Shown: positions 28,187 through 41,944, counted from the first letter of the stretch. The stretch is DNA of 64,000 nucleotides from Sphingomonas sp. CL5.1 (GCF_013344685.1 NZ_CP050137.1:3155001-3219000); one strand, 5' to 3'. Notes: generated from the letters alone by a model not told the origin. A program made the numbers and translations.

Positions 28187-30571
28187 ATGGCTTCCCGATC
28201 GCCCGTTTCTCCGACCCTGCTCACCCCGCGCACGGCAATGCCGGTCGCGGTGGCGGCGGCGCTGCTCGCGGCATTGCTCGTGCTGTGGCTGGTGGGAGAC
28301 CGCGTGTTCGCCGCCGGCTTCGGCGCGAGCGCGATCGTGGTGGTCGGCGGCGTGATCGCATGGCGTTCGCTGGGGCAGGGACGCGACGAGGCCGATAGCG
28401 AGCCGGACTGGGGCCTCGCCCGCGCCGTCACGCAGACCTCGCACGACGCGGTGGCGATCACCGATCGCGGCGGGCGGCTGGTTTGCGCCAACGACCTTTA
28501 TGAAACCCTGTTCGGCGGCTTCCCGACGCCGCCAGATCTGACCGCGAAGGAGGGAAGCGTGTCGGCGCTCGCATCCGCCGGGCGCGCGGCATGGCGCGAC
28601 GGCGCGGCGCAGGTGGCGCAGCTCCGGCTCGATCGCCAGACGGTGAGCGTGGAGATCACCCGCGCGGGCGACCGGCAGGACATGCTGATCTGGCGCTTCG
28701 AGCGCGCCGCGAACGCCAATCGCGTCGACCGGCTCACCGATGCGCTGGCGGGCGATCTTGGCGACCGGCTCGGCGCGGCCGGAATCATGGCGGCGATGAT
28801 CGCGCCGGACGGCCATATCCTCGCGGCCAATCCAGTATTCGCGCATCGTGCGCTCGGCCGTGCCGAGGGACAGGTGGAGGGCATGGACTTCGCCCGCTTC
28901 CTCATCACCGACAGCCGCGGGCTGGTGCGCTTCGAGCGCGAGGGGCTGGACGGCAATCCGCTGCGGCTCGTGCAGGTGCCGTTCACCGATGGCGACGGCG
29001 GCCCCCTCCTCATCGCGATGCTCGACGAGGAGGAGGAGGCGCAGGCGATCGATGGGGTGACGGCGTCGAGCCATGTCAGCACGCTCGTCTCGCTGATGCC
29101 GGTCGGGATCGCGCTGGTCGATCGCGAGGGACGATTCGTGCAGATGAACCGTGCCTTCGCGCGCGCCGCCGGGGTCGATCCGGCGGTGCCGCCGCTCTAT
29201 CCGGGCGATCTCGTGGTGCGCGAGGACAAGGCGGCGGTGGCCGACGCGGTGCGCCGCTTCGCCAACGGCGCCGCGCAATCGAGCGACATGGCGGTCAGGC
29301 TGCGCGACCATCCGGACGAGCCGGTCGCGCTCACCATCGCCGGCGCGCGTGGCCTCGGGCAGGCGGCGGTGGTGCTCAGCCTCAAGGACAATAGCGAGGA
29401 ATCGCGGCTGAAGCGCGAGGTCGCGCAGGCAACCAAGATGCAGGCGGTCGGCCAGCTCGCCGGCGGCGTCGCGCACGATTTCAACAATATCCTCACCGCC
29501 ATCCTCGGCCATTGCGACCTGATGCTGATGCGCCATTCGCCCGGCGACAGCGACTATGACGATATCCAGCAGATCCGCAGCAACTCGAACCGCGCGGCGG
29601 GGCTGACGCGGCAATTGCTCGCCTTTTCCCGCCAGCAGACGCTGCGGCCGCAAGTCCTGCAACTGCCCGACGTGGTGTCGGAAGTGTCGAACCTGCTCAA
29701 GCGGCTGCTCGGCGAGACGGTGACGTTGAACGTCAGCCACGGGCGCGATCTCGGCGCGGTGCGGGCCGATCCGGGGCAATTGGAGCAGGTGGTCGTCAAT
29801 CTCGCGGTCAATGCGCGCGACGCGATGATGACGAAGAATCCGCATGGCGGCGGCACGCTGACGATTCGCACCCGCTCGGTCGGCCTCGCGGAGGTGCGCG
29901 GGCGTGGCGACATCATGCCGGCGGCGGATTACACCGCGCTGGAGATATCCGATACCGGCACCGGCATCCCGCCCGAGGTGCTGCCGAAGATTTTCGAGCC
30001 GTTCTTCACCACCAAGGAGGTGGGCAAGGGCACCGGCCTTGGCCTCTCCACCGTCTATGGCATCGTCAAGCAATCGGGCGGCTACATCTTCGCCGATTCG
30101 CGCCCCGGCCAGGGCGCGACGTTCACCATCTACCTTCCGGTCCACAACAGCGGCACGGTGGCGCCGGCCCGCGCGCCCGCGCGCCCGCGGCAGACCGACC
30201 TGTGGGGCTCCGGCACCGTCCTGCTGGTGGAGGATGAGGCGATGGTCCGCGCGGTGGCGGAACGCGCGCTGTCGCGCCAGGGCTATACCGTGCTGAGCGC
30301 CGAGAACGGGGAGGCGGCGCTGGAGCTGCTGGAAAGCTGCCAGCCGCCCGACCTGCTGATCTCCGACGTGGTGATGCCGACGATGGATGGGCCGACGATG
30401 GCGCGCCACGCGCGCGAGCGGTACCCGCACCTGCCGATCCTGTTCATGTCGGGCTATGCCGAGGAGCAGCTCCGCCGCTCGATCGACCTGGACAATGTCG
30501 CCTTCCTGCCGAAGCCCTTCTCCGTGCAGCAGCTCGCCGAGGCGGCGCGCGACGCGCTGACGGCAGCGTAA
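28187..30571 (+). CDS. cckA: Hybrid histidine kinase CckA
   Basis: The 794-residue protein starts at ATG 28187. Two membrane helices lie at about residues 15-55. PAS-like sensor regions span about 90-400, then the HisKA domain has its phospho-acceptor H430 in G-G-V-A-H-D-F-N-N, a HATPase with D-T-G-T-G-I-P, and a C-terminal receiver with D727. The order and motif match CckA. It phosphorylates ChpT, which passes phosphate to CtrA and CpdR in the alphaproteobacterial cell cycle. chpT lies at 62952. A single-domain response regulator follows 40 bases downstream. Confidence 0.92.
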   Translation: MASRSPVSPTLLTPRTAMPVAVAAALLAALLVLWLVGDRVFAAGFGASAIVVVGGVIAWRSLGQGRDEADSEPDWGLARAVTQTSHDAVAITDRGGRLVCANDLYETLFGGFPTPPDLTAKEGSVSALASAGRAAWRDGAAQVAQLRLDRQTVSVEITRAGDRQDMLIWRFERAANANRVDRLTDALAGDLGDRLGAAGIMAAMIAPDGHILAANPVFAHRALGRAEGQVEGMDFARFLITDSRGLVRFEREGLDGNPLRLVQVPFTDGDGGPLLIAMLDEEEEAQAIDGVTASSHVSTLVSLMPVGIALVDREGRFVQMNRAFARAAGVDPAVPPLYPGDLVVREDKAAVADAVRRFANGAAQSSDMAVRLRDHPDEPVALTIAGARGLGQAAVVLSLKDNSEESRLKREVAQATKMQAVGQLAGGVAHDFNNILTAILGHCDLMLMRHSPGDSDYDDIQQIRSNSNRAAGLTRQLLAFSRQQTLRPQVLQLPDVVSEVSNLLKRLLGETVTLNVSHGRDLGAVRADPGQLEQVVVNLAVNARDAMMTKNPHGGGTLTIRTRSVGLAEVRGRGDIMPAADYTALEISDTGTGIPPEVLPKIFEPFFTTKEVGKGTGLGLSTVYGIVKQSGGYIFADSRPGQGATFTIYLPVHNSGTVAPARAPARPRQTDLWGSGTVLLVEDEAMVRAVAERALSRQGYTVLSAENGEAALELLESCQPPDLLISDVVMPTMDGPTMARHARERYPHLPILFMSGYAEEQLRRSIDLDNVAFLPKPFSVQQLAEAARDALTAA

Positions 30572-30611
30572 CGGACTTGCTTCGCCGCCGCCGCTCGTTA
30601 AGGGCCGGAGC

Positions 30612-30956
30612 ATGACCAAGAGAGTCCTGATCGTCGAGGACGAGCCGCTCATCGCCATGATGCTGGAGGACTTTGTCGATGCGCTGGGGCGCAGCTGCGC
30701 CGGCACCGCCGATTGCAGCGCGGAGGCATTGCCGTTGGTCGAATCCGGCGCGGTCGATTGCGCGATCCTCGACGTCAACCTGCGCGGCGGGGAAAAGAGC
30801 TGGGCGATCGCCGACGCGCTGGAAACGGCCGGCATCCCGTTCGTCTTCGCGACCGGCGGGACGAGCGACACGATCGTCGAGCGCCATCGCGATCGCCCGC
30901 AACTGATGAAGCCCTTCACCATGGAGGGCGTGCAGCGGGCGCTCGATCGGCTTTGA
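30612..30956 (+). CDS. Single-domain response regulator of the PFxFATG (FATGUY) type
   Basis: The 114-residue receiver has an acidic pocket near E9-D10-E11, phospho-acceptor D54 in A-I-L-D-V-N-L and K100 in M-K-P-F. Residues 76-83 read P-F-V-F-A-T-G-G, the motif that defines the FATGUY class known from Sinorhizobium Sma0114 and Sphingomonas SdrG. There is no output domain, so it should act as a phosphate shuttle or sink, or bind partners. Its neighbour is cckA. Whether CckA phosphorylates it is not shown. Confidence 0.87.
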   Translation: MTKRVLIVEDEPLIAMMLEDFVDALGRSCAGTADCSAEALPLVESGAVDCAILDVNLRGGEKSWAIADALETAGIPFVFATGGTSDTIVERHRDRPQLMKPFTMEGVQRALDRL

Positions 30957-31007
30957 GCGCGATGCGAAGGGTTGCGCGGGTATGGCGCGGAGCCTAGCGG
31001 AGCCGGC

Positions 31008-32729
31008 ATGACAAATCGATTCGACAAGTCCCGCCTGCCCAGTAGGCACGTTTCAGTCGGTCCGGAGCGTGCCCCGCATCGCAGTTATTACTATGCGATG
31101 GGGCTGACGGAGGCGGAGATCGCGCGCCCGTTCGTCGCGCTCGCCTCCGCCGGCAACGACAGCGCGCCGTGCAACACCACGCTGGACGCGCAGGCGGACG
31201 CGGCGCGCAGCGGAGTGGAACAGGGCGGCGGCACGCCGCGCCGTTTCAACACGATCACCGTGACGGACGGGATCGCGATGGGGCATCAGGGCATGAAGTC
31301 CAGCCTCGTCAGCCGCGAGGTGATTGCCGATTCGGTCGAGCTGTCGGTGCGTGGCCATTGCTATGACGCGCTGGTCGGTTTCGCGGGGTGTGACAAGTCG
31401 CTGCCGGGCATGATGATGGCGATGCTGCGGCTCAATATCCCGTCGATCTTCGTCTATGGCGGGTCGATCCTCCCGGGCCGCTACCACGATCGCGACGTGA
31501 CGGTGGTCGACGTGTTCGAGATTGTCGGCAAATATGCCGCTCACGCCTGCCCGCTCGAAGAAGTGCACGCGCTGGAGAAGGTGGCCTGCCCCGGCCATGG
31601 CGCGTGCGGTGGACAATATACCGCCAACACCATGGCCTGCGTCGGCGAGGCGATCGGATTATCCTTGCCGAACAGCAACATGGTGCCGGCACCTTACAGT
31701 TCGCGCGAGCAGATCGCGGTGGCGGCCGGCGCGCAGGTGATGGAGCTGCTGGCGCGGAACATCCGCCCGCGCGACATCTGCACCCGCGCGGCGTTCGAGA
31801 ATGCCGCGCGCATCGTCGCGGCGACCGGCGGCTCGACCAACGGCGCGCTGCACCTGCCGGCGATGGCGAACGAGGCGGGGATCGACTTCGACCTGTTCGA
31901 CGTGGCCGAGATCTTCAAGACCACGCCTTATTGCGCCGATCTGAAGCCCGGTGGCCAATATGTCGCCAAGGACATGTACGAGGCGGGCGGCGTCTATATG
32001 CTGATGAAGACGCTGCTGGCGGAGGGGCTGCTGCACGGCGATTGCCTCACCGTCACCGGCCGCACGCTCGCCGAGAATATCGACGAGGTCACGTGGAACC
32101 CTGACCAGAAGGTGATCTACGACGCGCGGACGCCAATCACCCCGACCGGCGGCGTCGTCGGCCTCAAGGGCAGCCTCGCGCCCGAGGGCGCGATCGTGAA
32201 GGTCGCCGGGATGCATCGCCTGCAATTCGAGGGGCCGGCGCGCTGCTTCGATTGCGAGGAGGAGGCGTTCCAGGCGGTCGAGCAGCGCGAGATTCGCGAG
32301 GGCGAGGTCATCATCATCCGCTACGAGGGGCCGAAGGGCGGGCCGGGGATGCGCGAGATGCTCTCCACCACCGCCGCGCTCTACGGCCTCGGCATGGGCG
32401 AGAAGGTGGCGCTCATCACCGATGGGCGGTTCTCCGGCGGCACGCGCGGCTTCTGCATCGGCCATGTCGGGCCGGAGGCTGCGGACGGCGGCCCGATCGC
32501 GTTGGTCGAGGACGGCGACACGATCCGCATCGACGCCGAGGCGGGCACGATCGACCTGCTGGTCGACGAGGCCGTGCTGACGGAGCGCCGCAAGGCGTGG
32601 ACCGGGCGCGTCAACGATTACGGATCGGGCGCTTTGTGGCGCTATGCGCGGAATGTCGGCCCGGCGCGCAAAGGCGCGGTGACGCATCCCGGCGCGGCTG
32701 CCGAGCGCCATGTCTACGCGGATATCTGA
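31008..32729 (+). CDS. ilvD: Dihydroxy-acid dehydratase
   Basis: The start is ATG 31008, giving 573 residues. The cluster cysteines are in [15 protein letters not shown] and [13 protein letters not shown], as in the IlvD/Edd family. The later [11 protein letters not shown] segment is typical. It dehydrates dihydroxy acids in valine, leucine and isoleucine synthesis. Sugar-acid dehydratases are related, but motif and length fit IlvD. The lipoprotein gene overlaps its end by 20 bases. Confidence 0.93.
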   Translation: MTNRFDKSRLPSRHVSVGPERAPHRSYYYAMGLTEAEIARPFVALASAGNDSAPCNTTLDAQADAARSGVEQGGGTPRRFNTITVTDGIAMGHQGMKSSLVSREVIADSVELSVRGHCYDALVGFAGCDKSLPGMMMAMLRLNIPSIFVYGGSILPGRYHDRDVTVVDVFEIVGKYAAHACPLEEVHALEKVACPGHGACGGQYTANTMACVGEAIGLSLPNSNMVPAPYSSREQIAVAAGAQVMELLARNIRPRDICTRAAFENAARIVAATGGSTNGALHLPAMANEAGIDFDLFDVAEIFKTTPYCADLKPGGQYVAKDMYEAGGVYMLMKTLLAEGLLHGDCLTVTGRTLAENIDEVTWNPDQKVIYDARTPITPTGGVVGLKGSLAPEGAIVKVAGMHRLQFEGPARCFDCEEEAFQAVEQREIREGEVIIIRYEGPKGGPGMREMLSTTAALYGLGMGEKVALITDGRFSGGTRGFCIGHVGPEAADGGPIALVEDGDTIRIDAEAGTIDLLVDEAVLTERRKAWTGRVNDYGSGALWRYARNVGPARKGAVTHPGAAAERHVYADI

Positions 32730-33084
32730 TCGACGGATCGCGGCGTTCCTTGCGGTCGTGCTGCTCGCCGGCTGTAAGGAGCATCAGACTGACGCGCCAT
32801 CGCCCAGGCTCGCCGGAGATCTGGGCTGCGCGCTCGGCGGGGCGGCCGGTTTCTCGCCTTCCTGCGGGGTGGAGCGGGCCGAGACGACGCGCGGGCTGGT
32901 GCTGACGTTGCGTCATGCGGATGGCGGCTTCCGGCGCATGCTGGTGACGAAGGACGGGCGCGGCGTCGTCGCGGCGGACGGCGCGGTGCCGGCAAGGGTG
33001 ACGATCGTGGGGAACAACGAGATCGAGGTCGCGCTGGGGGACGACCGCTACCGTCTGCCCGCGACGATCGCGACGCGGCGATGA
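32710..33084 (+). CDS. Small predicted lipoprotein, unknown function
   Basis: The 124-residue protein has a basic N-terminus, a hydrophobic stretch and the lipobox L-L-A-G-C with C22 as the likely lipidation site. After this come two cysteines (L-G-C-A and S-C-G-V) and beta-strand-like segments. No family is recognised. It begins inside ilvD and its stop overlaps the nnrDE ATG, so it lies within a compact run. Confidence 0.7.
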   Translation: MSTRISDRRIAAFLAVVLLAGCKEHQTDAPSPRLAGDLGCALGGAAGFSPSCGVERAETTRGLVLTLRHADGGFRRMLVTKDGRGVVAADGAVPARVTIVGNNEIEVALGDDRYRLPATIATRR

Positions 33085-34463
33085 TGCCGCTCGACTGCAG
33101 GCCGATCCTGACGGCGGCGGCGATGCGCGCGGCGGAGGAGCGCGCCGTCGCGGCCGGCACCAGCGTCGAGACACTGATGGAGCGCGCCGGCACGGCGATC
33201 GCGGGACAGGTGCGGCGGCTGGCGGGCGATCAGGAGGTGCTGATCCTCTGCGGCCCCGGCAACAATGGCGGGGACGGTTATGTCGCGGCGCGCGTGCTGG
33301 CGGCCGCAGGCCATCCGGTGCGGGTGGCGGCAACCGGCGAGCCGCGCAGCGCGGCTGCGATCGCGGCGCGGCGGCGATGGGATGGCGCGGTCGAGATACT
33401 GGGAGAGGCGCGCCGCGCGCCGGTGCTGGTCGATGCACTGTTCGGTACCGGGCTGACGCGCGGACTTGAACCGGAAGTGGCGGCCACGCTCACCTGCCTT
33501 GCCGCCGGCGCGCGGCTGCGGATCGCGGTCGACCTGCCGAGCGGCGCAGCGACCGACGACGGGCGGCTGCTCTCACCGGTGCCGGAATATGACCTGACGC
33601 TGGCGCTGGGCGCGCTCAAGCCCTCGCACCTGCTGCTGCCGGCGGCGGCGCGGGCGCGGCATGTCGCGGTGCTCGATATCGGCGTCGCGGCGGAAAGCGA
33701 GGTCACGGCGCTCACCCGCCCGCGTCTGTCCGCGCCGGGAGCGGAGGCGCATAAATACAGCCGGGGGATGGTCGCGATCGTCGCGGGGGCGATGCCCGGC
33801 GCTTCGGCGCTGGCGGCGAGCGCGGCGGCGGGCGGCGGCGCCGGTTATGTGCTGCTGCTCGGCAGCGCGACCGATCAGGTGCCGCATGCCGTGGTGCGGC
33901 GTCGGTTCGATCCCGTGACGCTCGCCGACCACCGGATCGACGCACTGCTGATCGGGCCGGGGCTGGGCCGCGATGAGCGAGCGCGGGAGCGGCTGGATGC
34001 GGCGATCGACTCGGATCGGCCGCTGGTGATCGACGGCGACGCGCTGCGGCTGGTTTCGGTCGAGGTGGTTGCGGCGCGGAAGGCCCCGACGATCCTGACT
34101 CCGCATATGGGCGAGTTCGACGCCCTGTTCGGCGCGAGCGACGCGGCGAAGACCGATCGCGCGCTCGCCGCCGCCCGGTCGAGTGGCGCGACGATCGTGT
34201 TCAAGGGCGCGGATACGGTGATCGCGGAGCCGGATGGCAACCTGCGCGTCGCGACCGGCGCGCCGACGTGGCTCTCCACCGCCGGCACCGGCGACGTGCT
34301 TGCCGGGCTGGTCGCGGCGCGGCTGGCGGTCACCCGCGATCCGCTGGCGGCGGCGGGCGAGGCGGTGTGGTTGCACGGCGAGGCCGCGCGCCGCGCCGGC
34401 CCCGCCTTCATCGCCGACGATCTCGCGCGCCATCTGCCGGAGGCGATCGCGGCATGTCTGTGA
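33081..34463 (+). CDS. nnrD: Bifunctional NAD(P)HX epimerase / ADP-dependent NAD(P)HX dehydratase
   Basis: The 460-residue fusion has an N-terminal YjeF_N epimerase domain with C-G-P-G-N-N-G-G-D-G-Y near residue 52. The C-terminal ribokinase-like dehydratase domain includes K-Y-S-R-G-M-V-A-I-V-A-G, L-T-P-H-M-G-E-F and the final G-T-G-D-V-L-A-G. The protein repairs hydrated NADH and NADPH. This fusion is the usual bacterial form, also called Nnr. Its end overlaps the next gene by 10 bases. Confidence 0.93.
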   Translation: MMPLDCRPILTAAAMRAAEERAVAAGTSVETLMERAGTAIAGQVRRLAGDQEVLILCGPGNNGGDGYVAARVLAAAGHPVRVAATGEPRSAAAIAARRRWDGAVEILGEARRAPVLVDALFGTGLTRGLEPEVAATLTCLAAGARLRIAVDLPSGAATDDGRLLSPVPEYDLTLALGALKPSHLLLPAAARARHVAVLDIGVAAESEVTALTRPRLSAPGAEAHKYSRGMVAIVAGAMPGASALAASAAAGGGAGYVLLLGSATDQVPHAVVRRRFDPVTLADHRIDALLIGPGLGRDERARERLDAAIDSDRPLVIDGDALRLVSVEVVAARKAPTILTPHMGEFDALFGASDAAKTDRALAAARSSGATIVFKGADTVIAEPDGNLRVATGAPTWLSTAGTGDVLAGLVAARLAVTRDPLAAAGEAVWLHGEAARRAGPAFIADDLARHLPEAIAACL

Positions 34464-35647
34464 GCGAGATCGTGCGAGTCGCCGCGCGCGGCGAAGGGGT
34501 TACGGCGGACGGCCGCCACGCGCCCTTCGCCGCGCCCGGCGATCTGCTGGAGGATGACGGCACGGTCGTTCCTGGCCCGCATCACATGACCCCGCCGTGC
34601 CGGCATTTCCCTGCATGTGGCGGGTGCCAACTCCAGCATCTCGACGACGTATCATGGGCGGGCTTCATCACCGACCGCATCGCCTCCGCGCTCGCCGCGC
34701 AGGAGCTGGCGAGCGACATCCGCCCGCCCGCGCTCTCCCCGCCGCGCACCCGCCGCCGCGCGACATTGCATTGGGAGCCGGCGGGGCGGCTCGGCTTCAC
34801 CGGCGAGAAAAGCCACGCGATCGTCGATCTGGCCGAATGCTATGTCCTCGCAACGGAACTGTTCGCTTTGGTCGCGCCGCTAAAGCGGCTGCTCGGTCGG
34901 CTGCGGCTGAAGCGGCGGCTCGACGTGCACCTGACGCTTGCCGATCAGGGAGCGGACGTGCTGATTTCGGGCGCGCTGCCAGAGGGGCTGGAGTCGGCGG
35001 AGGCGATCACTGATTTCGCCGCGCGCCATGCCCTAGCGCGGCTGGCGTTCGACGAGGGGTTCGGTCCCGAGGTGCGTTGGGAGCCGGATGCGGTGACGGT
35101 CACGCTCGGCGGCGTGCCGGTGCCGCTGCCGCCCGCCGCTTTCCTTCAGGCGACGCGCGAGGGAGAGGCGGCGCTGGTCGCCGCGATGCGCGAGGCGGTG
35201 GCGGGTGCGCCGACCGTCGCGGACCTGTTCGCCGGCCTCGGCACCTTCGCGCTGGCGCTGCCGGCGAAGGTCTATGCGGCGGAGGGCGCGCGCGATGCGA
35301 TTCTGTCGCTCAAGGGCGCGGCGGCGCGGGCTGGCCGGCAATTGTTTACCGAGCATCGCGACCTCTATCGCCGCCCGCTGATGCCGACGGAACTGGATCG
35401 CTTCGCGGCCGTGATCCTCGATCCCCCCCGTGCCGGTGCGCGCGAACAGGTCGAGATGCTGGCGGCGAGCAAGACGCCCTTGGTGGGCTATGTTTCATGC
35501 AATCCCAGCAGCTTCGCGCGCGATGCCAAGACATTGTGCGAAGGCGGCTATGTGCTGGAATGGGTGCAGCCGGTCGGCCAGTTCCGCTGGTCGACCCATG
35601 TCGAGCTGGCGGCGCGCTTCACCCGGCCGGATAGTCCGCCCCGATGA
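34454..35647 (+). CDS. RNA (uracil-5-)methyltransferase, RlmD/RumA family
   Basis: The 397-residue protein has a short TRAM-like N-terminus (A-R-G-E-G-V-T). A [4Fe-4S] site uses C49, C55, C58 and C129. The SAM motif is D-L-F-A-G-L-G-T-F. The D-P-P-R-A-G motif lies near 323, and C349 in V-S-C-N-P-S-S is the catalytic nucleophile. It should make 5-methyluridine in rRNA or tRNA. Whether the product is at the RlmD site cannot be told from the sequence. The start lies within the end of nnrD. Confidence 0.88.
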   Translation: MSVSEIVRVAARGEGVTADGRHAPFAAPGDLLEDDGTVVPGPHHMTPPCRHFPACGGCQLQHLDDVSWAGFITDRIASALAAQELASDIRPPALSPPRTRRRATLHWEPAGRLGFTGEKSHAIVDLAECYVLATELFALVAPLKRLLGRLRLKRRLDVHLTLADQGADVLISGALPEGLESAEAITDFAARHALARLAFDEGFGPEVRWEPDAVTVTLGGVPVPLPPAAFLQATREGEAALVAAMREAVAGAPTVADLFAGLGTFALALPAKVYAAEGARDAILSLKGAAARAGRQLFTEHRDLYRRPLMPTELDRFAAVILDPPRAGAREQVEMLAASKTPLVGYVSCNPSSFARDAKTLCEGGYVLEWVQPVGQFRWSTHVELAARFTRPDSPPR

Positions 35648-36365
35648 AATAAAGCCCGTCCGGCGGCGCGTTATAGCCGAGCGCTGCGCGAGCGCGCGCC
35701 TCCAGCGCTTCCGTCACGTCGTCAGGCGTCCATCTGCCTTGTCCGACCAGCGCGAGGCAGCCGACCATCGAACGCACCTGATGATGCAGGAACGAACGGG
35801 CGGAGGCGTACACGTCGATCCGCGCGCCGTCCGCCACGACGTCCAGCCGGTCGAGCGTGCGCAGCGGGTTGTCCGCCTGGCAATGCGCCGAGCGGAAGGT
35901 GGTGAAGTCATGCCGCCCGACCAGCCGCGCCGCGCCCGCCTGCATCGCCGCCACGTCGAGCGGCGTGGTGACGCGCCACGCGAGGCCGTGCTCGAAGGTG
36001 AGCTGCGCGCGGCGCTGGACGATCACGTAGCGGTAATGCCGGCCGATGCAGGAGAAGCGTGCGTGCCAGTCGTCCGCCACCTCCTCTGCCGCCAGCACCG
36101 CGACCGGGGCGGGGCGGACACGGGCGTTGAGCGCCTCCATCAGCCGGAACGGGGTGATCGGCTTCGCGATATCGACATGCGCGCGCATCGCGGTGGCGTG
36201 AACGCCCGCGTCGGTGCGTCCGGCGGCCTGGACAGCCGCTTCCTCGCCGGTGATCGCGAAGACGGCCTCCTCCAGCGCCTGCTGCACGCTGGGGCCGTGC
36301 GCCTGCCGCTGCCAGCCAATGAAGGGGCGGCCGTCATATTCGATCGTCAGCGCGAATCGGGTCAC
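35619..36365 (-). CDS. truA: tRNA pseudouridine(38-40) synthase TruA
   Basis: The start is GTG 36365, overlapping the fmt stop as GTGA and giving 248 residues; the frame is open further upstream but that part reads as fmt in another frame. The catalytic aspartate lies in G-R-T-D-A-G-V-H-A, with the N-terminal [14 protein letters not shown]. It modifies uridines 38-40 in the tRNA anticodon arm. Its 3' end overlaps the convergent methyltransferase by 29 bases. Confidence 0.95.
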   Translation of the reverse strand: MTRFALTIEYDGRPFIGWQRQAHGPSVQQALEEAVFAITGEEAAVQAAGRTDAGVHATAMRAHVDIAKPITPFRLMEALNARVRPAPVAVLAAEEVADDWHARFSCIGRHYRYVIVQRRAQLTFEHGLAWRVTTPLDVAAMQAGAARLVGRHDFTTFRSAHCQADNPLRTLDRLDVVADGARIDVYASARSFLHHQVRSMVGCLALVGQGRWTPDDVTEALEARARAALGYNAPPDGLYFIGADYPAG

Positions 36366-37264
36366 AGCGCGGTGCCGGCGGGAATGGGGAAGCCGCGGAG
36401 CAGGTCGGTGGCGGTCATCACCCCGCGCCCGGCGCGCTGGACCAGAGTCGGCCGGATCGCACCCGTCGCGCAGGCGATGGCGAGGCGGTCGTCCAGCACG
36501 ATTCCCGCCGCGCCGCCGGTGTCTTCCACGGTTGCCTCCAGCATCCGCACCCGCTCGCCGTTCGCCTCGAACCAAGCGCCCGGCGGGTTGAAGGCGCGGA
36601 CCTGCCGCTCCACCGCCGCCGCATCCTGGGCGAAGTCGAGCCGGGTTTCCTCCTTGGCGATCTTGGCGGCGTAGGTGACGCCTTCCTCCGGTTGCGCGAC
36701 CGGCGGATACGCGGCCGGATCGGTCAGCACCTCCACCATCAGCCGCGCGCCGAGCGCGGCGAGCTCGTCGGTCAGCTCGCCCGCCGTCTTGCCGTCGATC
36801 GGCGTGCGCCCCTCCAGCCGCACCGGGCCGGTATCCAGCCCCGCCTCCATCTGCATGATGCCGACGCCGGTCTCCGCGTCGCCGGCAAGGATCGCGCGCT
36901 GGATCGGCGCCGCCCCGCGCCAGCGCGGCAGTAGCGAGCCGTGGACGTTGAGACAGCCGAGGCGCGGCGCCTCCAGCACGGCGCGCGGCAGGATCAGGCC
37001 GTAAGCCGCGACCACCGCCACGTCCGCGTCGAGCGCCGCGAACGCCGCCTGCTCCTCCGGCGCCTTGAGGCTTACCGGCGTGCGCACCGCGATGCCCAGT
37101 TCCTCCGCGCGCCGCTGGACAGGCGAGGGGACCAGCTCGCGCCCGCGCCGCCCGCCGGGACGCGGCGGCTGGCTGTATGCCGCGACGATCTCATGCCCCG
37201 CGTCGGCCAGCGCATCGAGCGTCGGCACCGCGAAGGCTGGCGTTCCCATGAAGACGATCCGCAT
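36362..37264 (-). CDS. fmt: Methionyl-tRNA formyltransferase
   Basis: ATG 37264 (M-R-I-V-F-M-G-T-P) is preferred over an in-frame GTG at 37279; this gives 300 residues. The catalytic region has [14 protein letters not shown] and the later M-D-x-G-like segment E-A-G-L-D-T-G-P. It formylates initiator Met-tRNA. truA follows with overlap. The partner enzyme def lies on the opposite strand 0.7 kb away, across the divergent recR promoter region. Confidence 0.95.
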   Translation of the reverse strand: MRIVFMGTPAFAVPTLDALADAGHEIVAAYSQPPRPGGRRGRELVPSPVQRRAEELGIAVRTPVSLKAPEEQAAFAALDADVAVVAAYGLILPRAVLEAPRLGCLNVHGSLLPRWRGAAPIQRAILAGDAETGVGIMQMEAGLDTGPVRLEGRTPIDGKTAGELTDELAALGARLMVEVLTDPAAYPPVAQPEEGVTYAAKIAKEETRLDFAQDAAAVERQVRAFNPPGAWFEANGERVRMLEATVEDTGGAAGIVLDDRLAIACATGAIRPTLVQRAGRGVMTATDLLRGFPIPAGTAL

Positions 37265-37318
37265 CGCCGCTCTCGACACGCTGGCGGCGCGCGACGCAAC
37301 CCCCTATCTGTTCCGCTT

Positions 37319-37915
37319 ATGGCATCGCAGGAGATCGAGGCGCTGACGAGCGCGCTGGCGCGGCTTCCCGGACTGGGACCGCGGTCGGCGCGGCGCGCGG
37401 TGCTGCATCTGGTGAAGAAGCGCGAGACGGCGCTCGTCCCGCTGCTCGCCGCGCTGGCGCAGGTGGAGGAACGGCTCGCGACCTGCTCGGTGTGCGGCAA
37501 TGTCGACACCACCGATCCATGCGCGATCTGCGCCGATCCGCGACGGGACGCGCGATCCTTGTGCGTGGTGGAGGAGGTGGCCGATCTCTGGGCGCTGGAA
37601 CGCTCGCGGCTGTTTCCGGGGCGGTTCCATGTGCTCGGCGGGCGGCTTTCCGCGCTGGAAGGCGTGCGGCCGGAGGATCTCGCGATCGATTCGCTCGTCC
37701 GCCGGATCGAGGCGGGCGGGGTGGACGAGGTGGTGCTGGCGATGAACGCCACGCTGGAGGGGCAGACCACCGCGCATTACCTCGCCGAGCGGATCGAGCG
37801 TTTCCCGGTGCGCGTGACGCAACTCGCCCACGGTCTGCCGGTCGGCGGCGAGCTGGACTATCTCGACGAGGGGACATTGGCGCAGGCGTTGCGCGCGCGC
37901 CGTCCGGTCGCTTGA
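37319..37915 (+). CDS. recR: Recombination mediator protein RecR
   Basis: The 198-residue protein starts at ATG 37319. It has the helix-hairpin-helix [12 protein letters not shown], the zinc finger C56, C59, C68, C71 and a Toprim domain with V-V-E-E-V-A-D near residue 83. RecR with RecO and RecF loads RecA on gapped DNA. It is divergent from fmt over 54 bases, which must contain both promoters. Confidence 0.96.
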   Translation: MASQEIEALTSALARLPGLGPRSARRAVLHLVKKRETALVPLLAALAQVEERLATCSVCGNVDTTDPCAICADPRRDARSLCVVEEVADLWALERSRLFPGRFHVLGGRLSALEGVRPEDLAIDSLVRRIEAGGVDEVVLAMNATLEGQTTAHYLAERIERFPVRVTQLAHGLPVGGELDYLDEGTLAQALRARRPVA

Positions 37916-37946
37916 CGCCCGCCGCCCGCGCTCCTAGCTCAGACGC

Positions 37947-38486
37947 ATGTCTCTGCTCTCGATCGTTGAAATCCCCGATCCCCACCTGCGCCTCGTCTGC
38001 GAGCCCGTGGCGGCGGTGGATGACGAGGTGCGCACGCTCGTCGCCGATATGTTCGAGACGATGTATGCCGCGCACGGCATCGGCCTCGCCGCAAGCCAGG
38101 TCGGCGTGATCCGCCGCGTGATGGTGGTCGACCTTCAGGAGCGCGAGACGGAGGAAGAGGACGCCAAGCCGGAAGCGAAGCGCGATCCCCATGCCTTCAT
38201 CAACCCGGAGATCCTCTGGGTCAGTGACGAGAAATCGACCTATAACGAAGGCTGTCTTTCGATCCCCGAGCAATATGCCGAGGTCGAGCGCCCCGCGCGG
38301 TGCCGCGTGAAGTGGCTGGATGAGCAGGGCAAGACTCATGAGGAAGAATTCCACGGCCTGATGGCGACGTGCGTCCAGCACGAGATCGACCACCTCAACG
38401 GCGTGCTGTTCATCGATCATATCTCGCGCCTCAAGCGCCAGATGTTGATCAAGAAACTCGACAAGGCGCGCAAGGCGGCGGCCTGA
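37947..38486 (+). CDS. def: Peptide deformylase
   Basis: The 179-residue protein contains all three family motifs: G-I-G-L-A-A-S-Q-V-G, E-G-C-L-S and Q-H-E-I-D-H-L-N-G, so the metal ligands (one Cys, two His) are intact. It removes the N-formyl group added to initiator methionine by Fmt. A short acidic insert (E-R-E-T-E-E-E-D) near residue 65 is usual in alphaproteobacteria. Confidence 0.96.
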   Translation: MSLLSIVEIPDPHLRLVCEPVAAVDDEVRTLVADMFETMYAAHGIGLAASQVGVIRRVMVVDLQERETEEEDAKPEAKRDPHAFINPEILWVSDEKSTYNEGCLSIPEQYAEVERPARCRVKWLDEQGKTHEEEFHGLMATCVQHEIDHLNGVLFIDHISRLKRQMLIKKLDKARKAAA

Positions 38487-38548
38487 CGCCGACAAAAGGC
38501 GCACTCGTCTCACTTGAGCGACGCGTCATGCTCGCCTAAGTCGCGGGC

Positions 38549-41209
<2,661 letters not shown>

Positions 41210-41212
41210 ACG

Positions 41213-41241
41213 GCTCGCCCCGGCATAGCGTCGGGGCGAGC
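41213..41241. terminator. Bidirectional hairpin between alaS and the repeat protein gene
   Basis: A 10-bp stem GCTCGCCCCG/CGGGGCGAGC (41213-41222 with 41232-41241) with a 9-base loop lies between convergent genes. No T-run follows on either side. Confidence 0.5.
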
Positions 41242-41250
41242 GCGTATAAC

Positions 41251-41784
41251 TTACTTCTTCGGCGCGGCGCTGCTGATAGCGGCCTGAAGCTGCTCGGCGG
41301 TGAGGCCGATCGTCACGCCCTTCGGCCCCGGCCCGAAGGCGGTGATCGGCAGGCGGGCTTCGCCGCTCGACGTGGTCAGCGTGACGAACTGGGCATCGGC
41401 TTCCTTGATCGTGCCAAGCTCGGTCCCACCGCTGCCATAAACGGCCGCGCCAGGCACCAGCTTCGCCTTGAACTCGGCCGAACCGCCCGACTGCTGCTGG
41501 GCGGCGGCCTCTAACTGCGCCTTGGTCAGGCCCAGGGTCGGGCCTTTCGGGCCGGTGCCGAACGAGCTTACCGCCAGCGCCGCCTTGACGGTGCCGGTGT
41601 CGACCACCGCATTGGTGCCATCCGTCGATGCGATCGTGCCGACCACATCGCCCTGCGCGTCGTAAACGGTCGCTCCGGTCGCTACGCCTGCGGCAGCGGT
41701 CGCCGCCGGTGCTGGCGCGGTCTGCGCAAATGCGGGGGTAGCGAGCAGGACGCCCGCCGCGATCATGAACACTTTACGATCCAT
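41251..41784 (-). CDS. Exported protein of two internal repeats, unknown function
   Basis: The 177-residue protein has a signal peptide ending T-P-A-F-A-Q-T and then an alanine-rich spacer. Two similar modules follow, at about residues 35-92 and 110-168. Each runs G-A-x-V-Y, then G-T-I, a short beta-rich part, then G-x-G-P-K-G and L-G-L-T or I-G-L-T leading into a small alanine-rich helix. The beta-rich modules recall PRC-barrel-like folds, but I do not recognise the family. It is probably periplasmic. Confidence 0.7.
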   Translation of the reverse strand: MDRKVFMIAAGVLLATPAFAQTAPAPAATAAAGVATGATVYDAQGDVVGTIASTDGTNAVVDTGTVKAALAVSSFGTGPKGPTLGLTKAQLEAAAQQQSGGSAEFKAKLVPGAAVYGSGGTELGTIKEADAQFVTLTTSSGEARLPITAFGPGPKGVTIGLTAEQLQAAISSAAPKK

Positions 41785-41944
41785 GGTTACTCCTCGGTTG
41801 GTAAACAGGACAACGATCCTGCCTGAAACTTGCTCCGCAACCGTTGCGCGACAAATCGAGCCGGCGGGGGGATGAACTGGCGGTTGATCGGGCCGCGCGC
41901 ATCCCTACCTGCCGGATCATAGCTGACCTCATGGAGCCACGCCG

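Noticed and set aside
28175..31027. Very long antisense open frame (about 950 codons) over cckA and the response regulator
   Set aside because: It is a shadow of G/C-ending codon use. Its composition (H, R, A, D rich) matches no family while the sense frame is a clear CckA.
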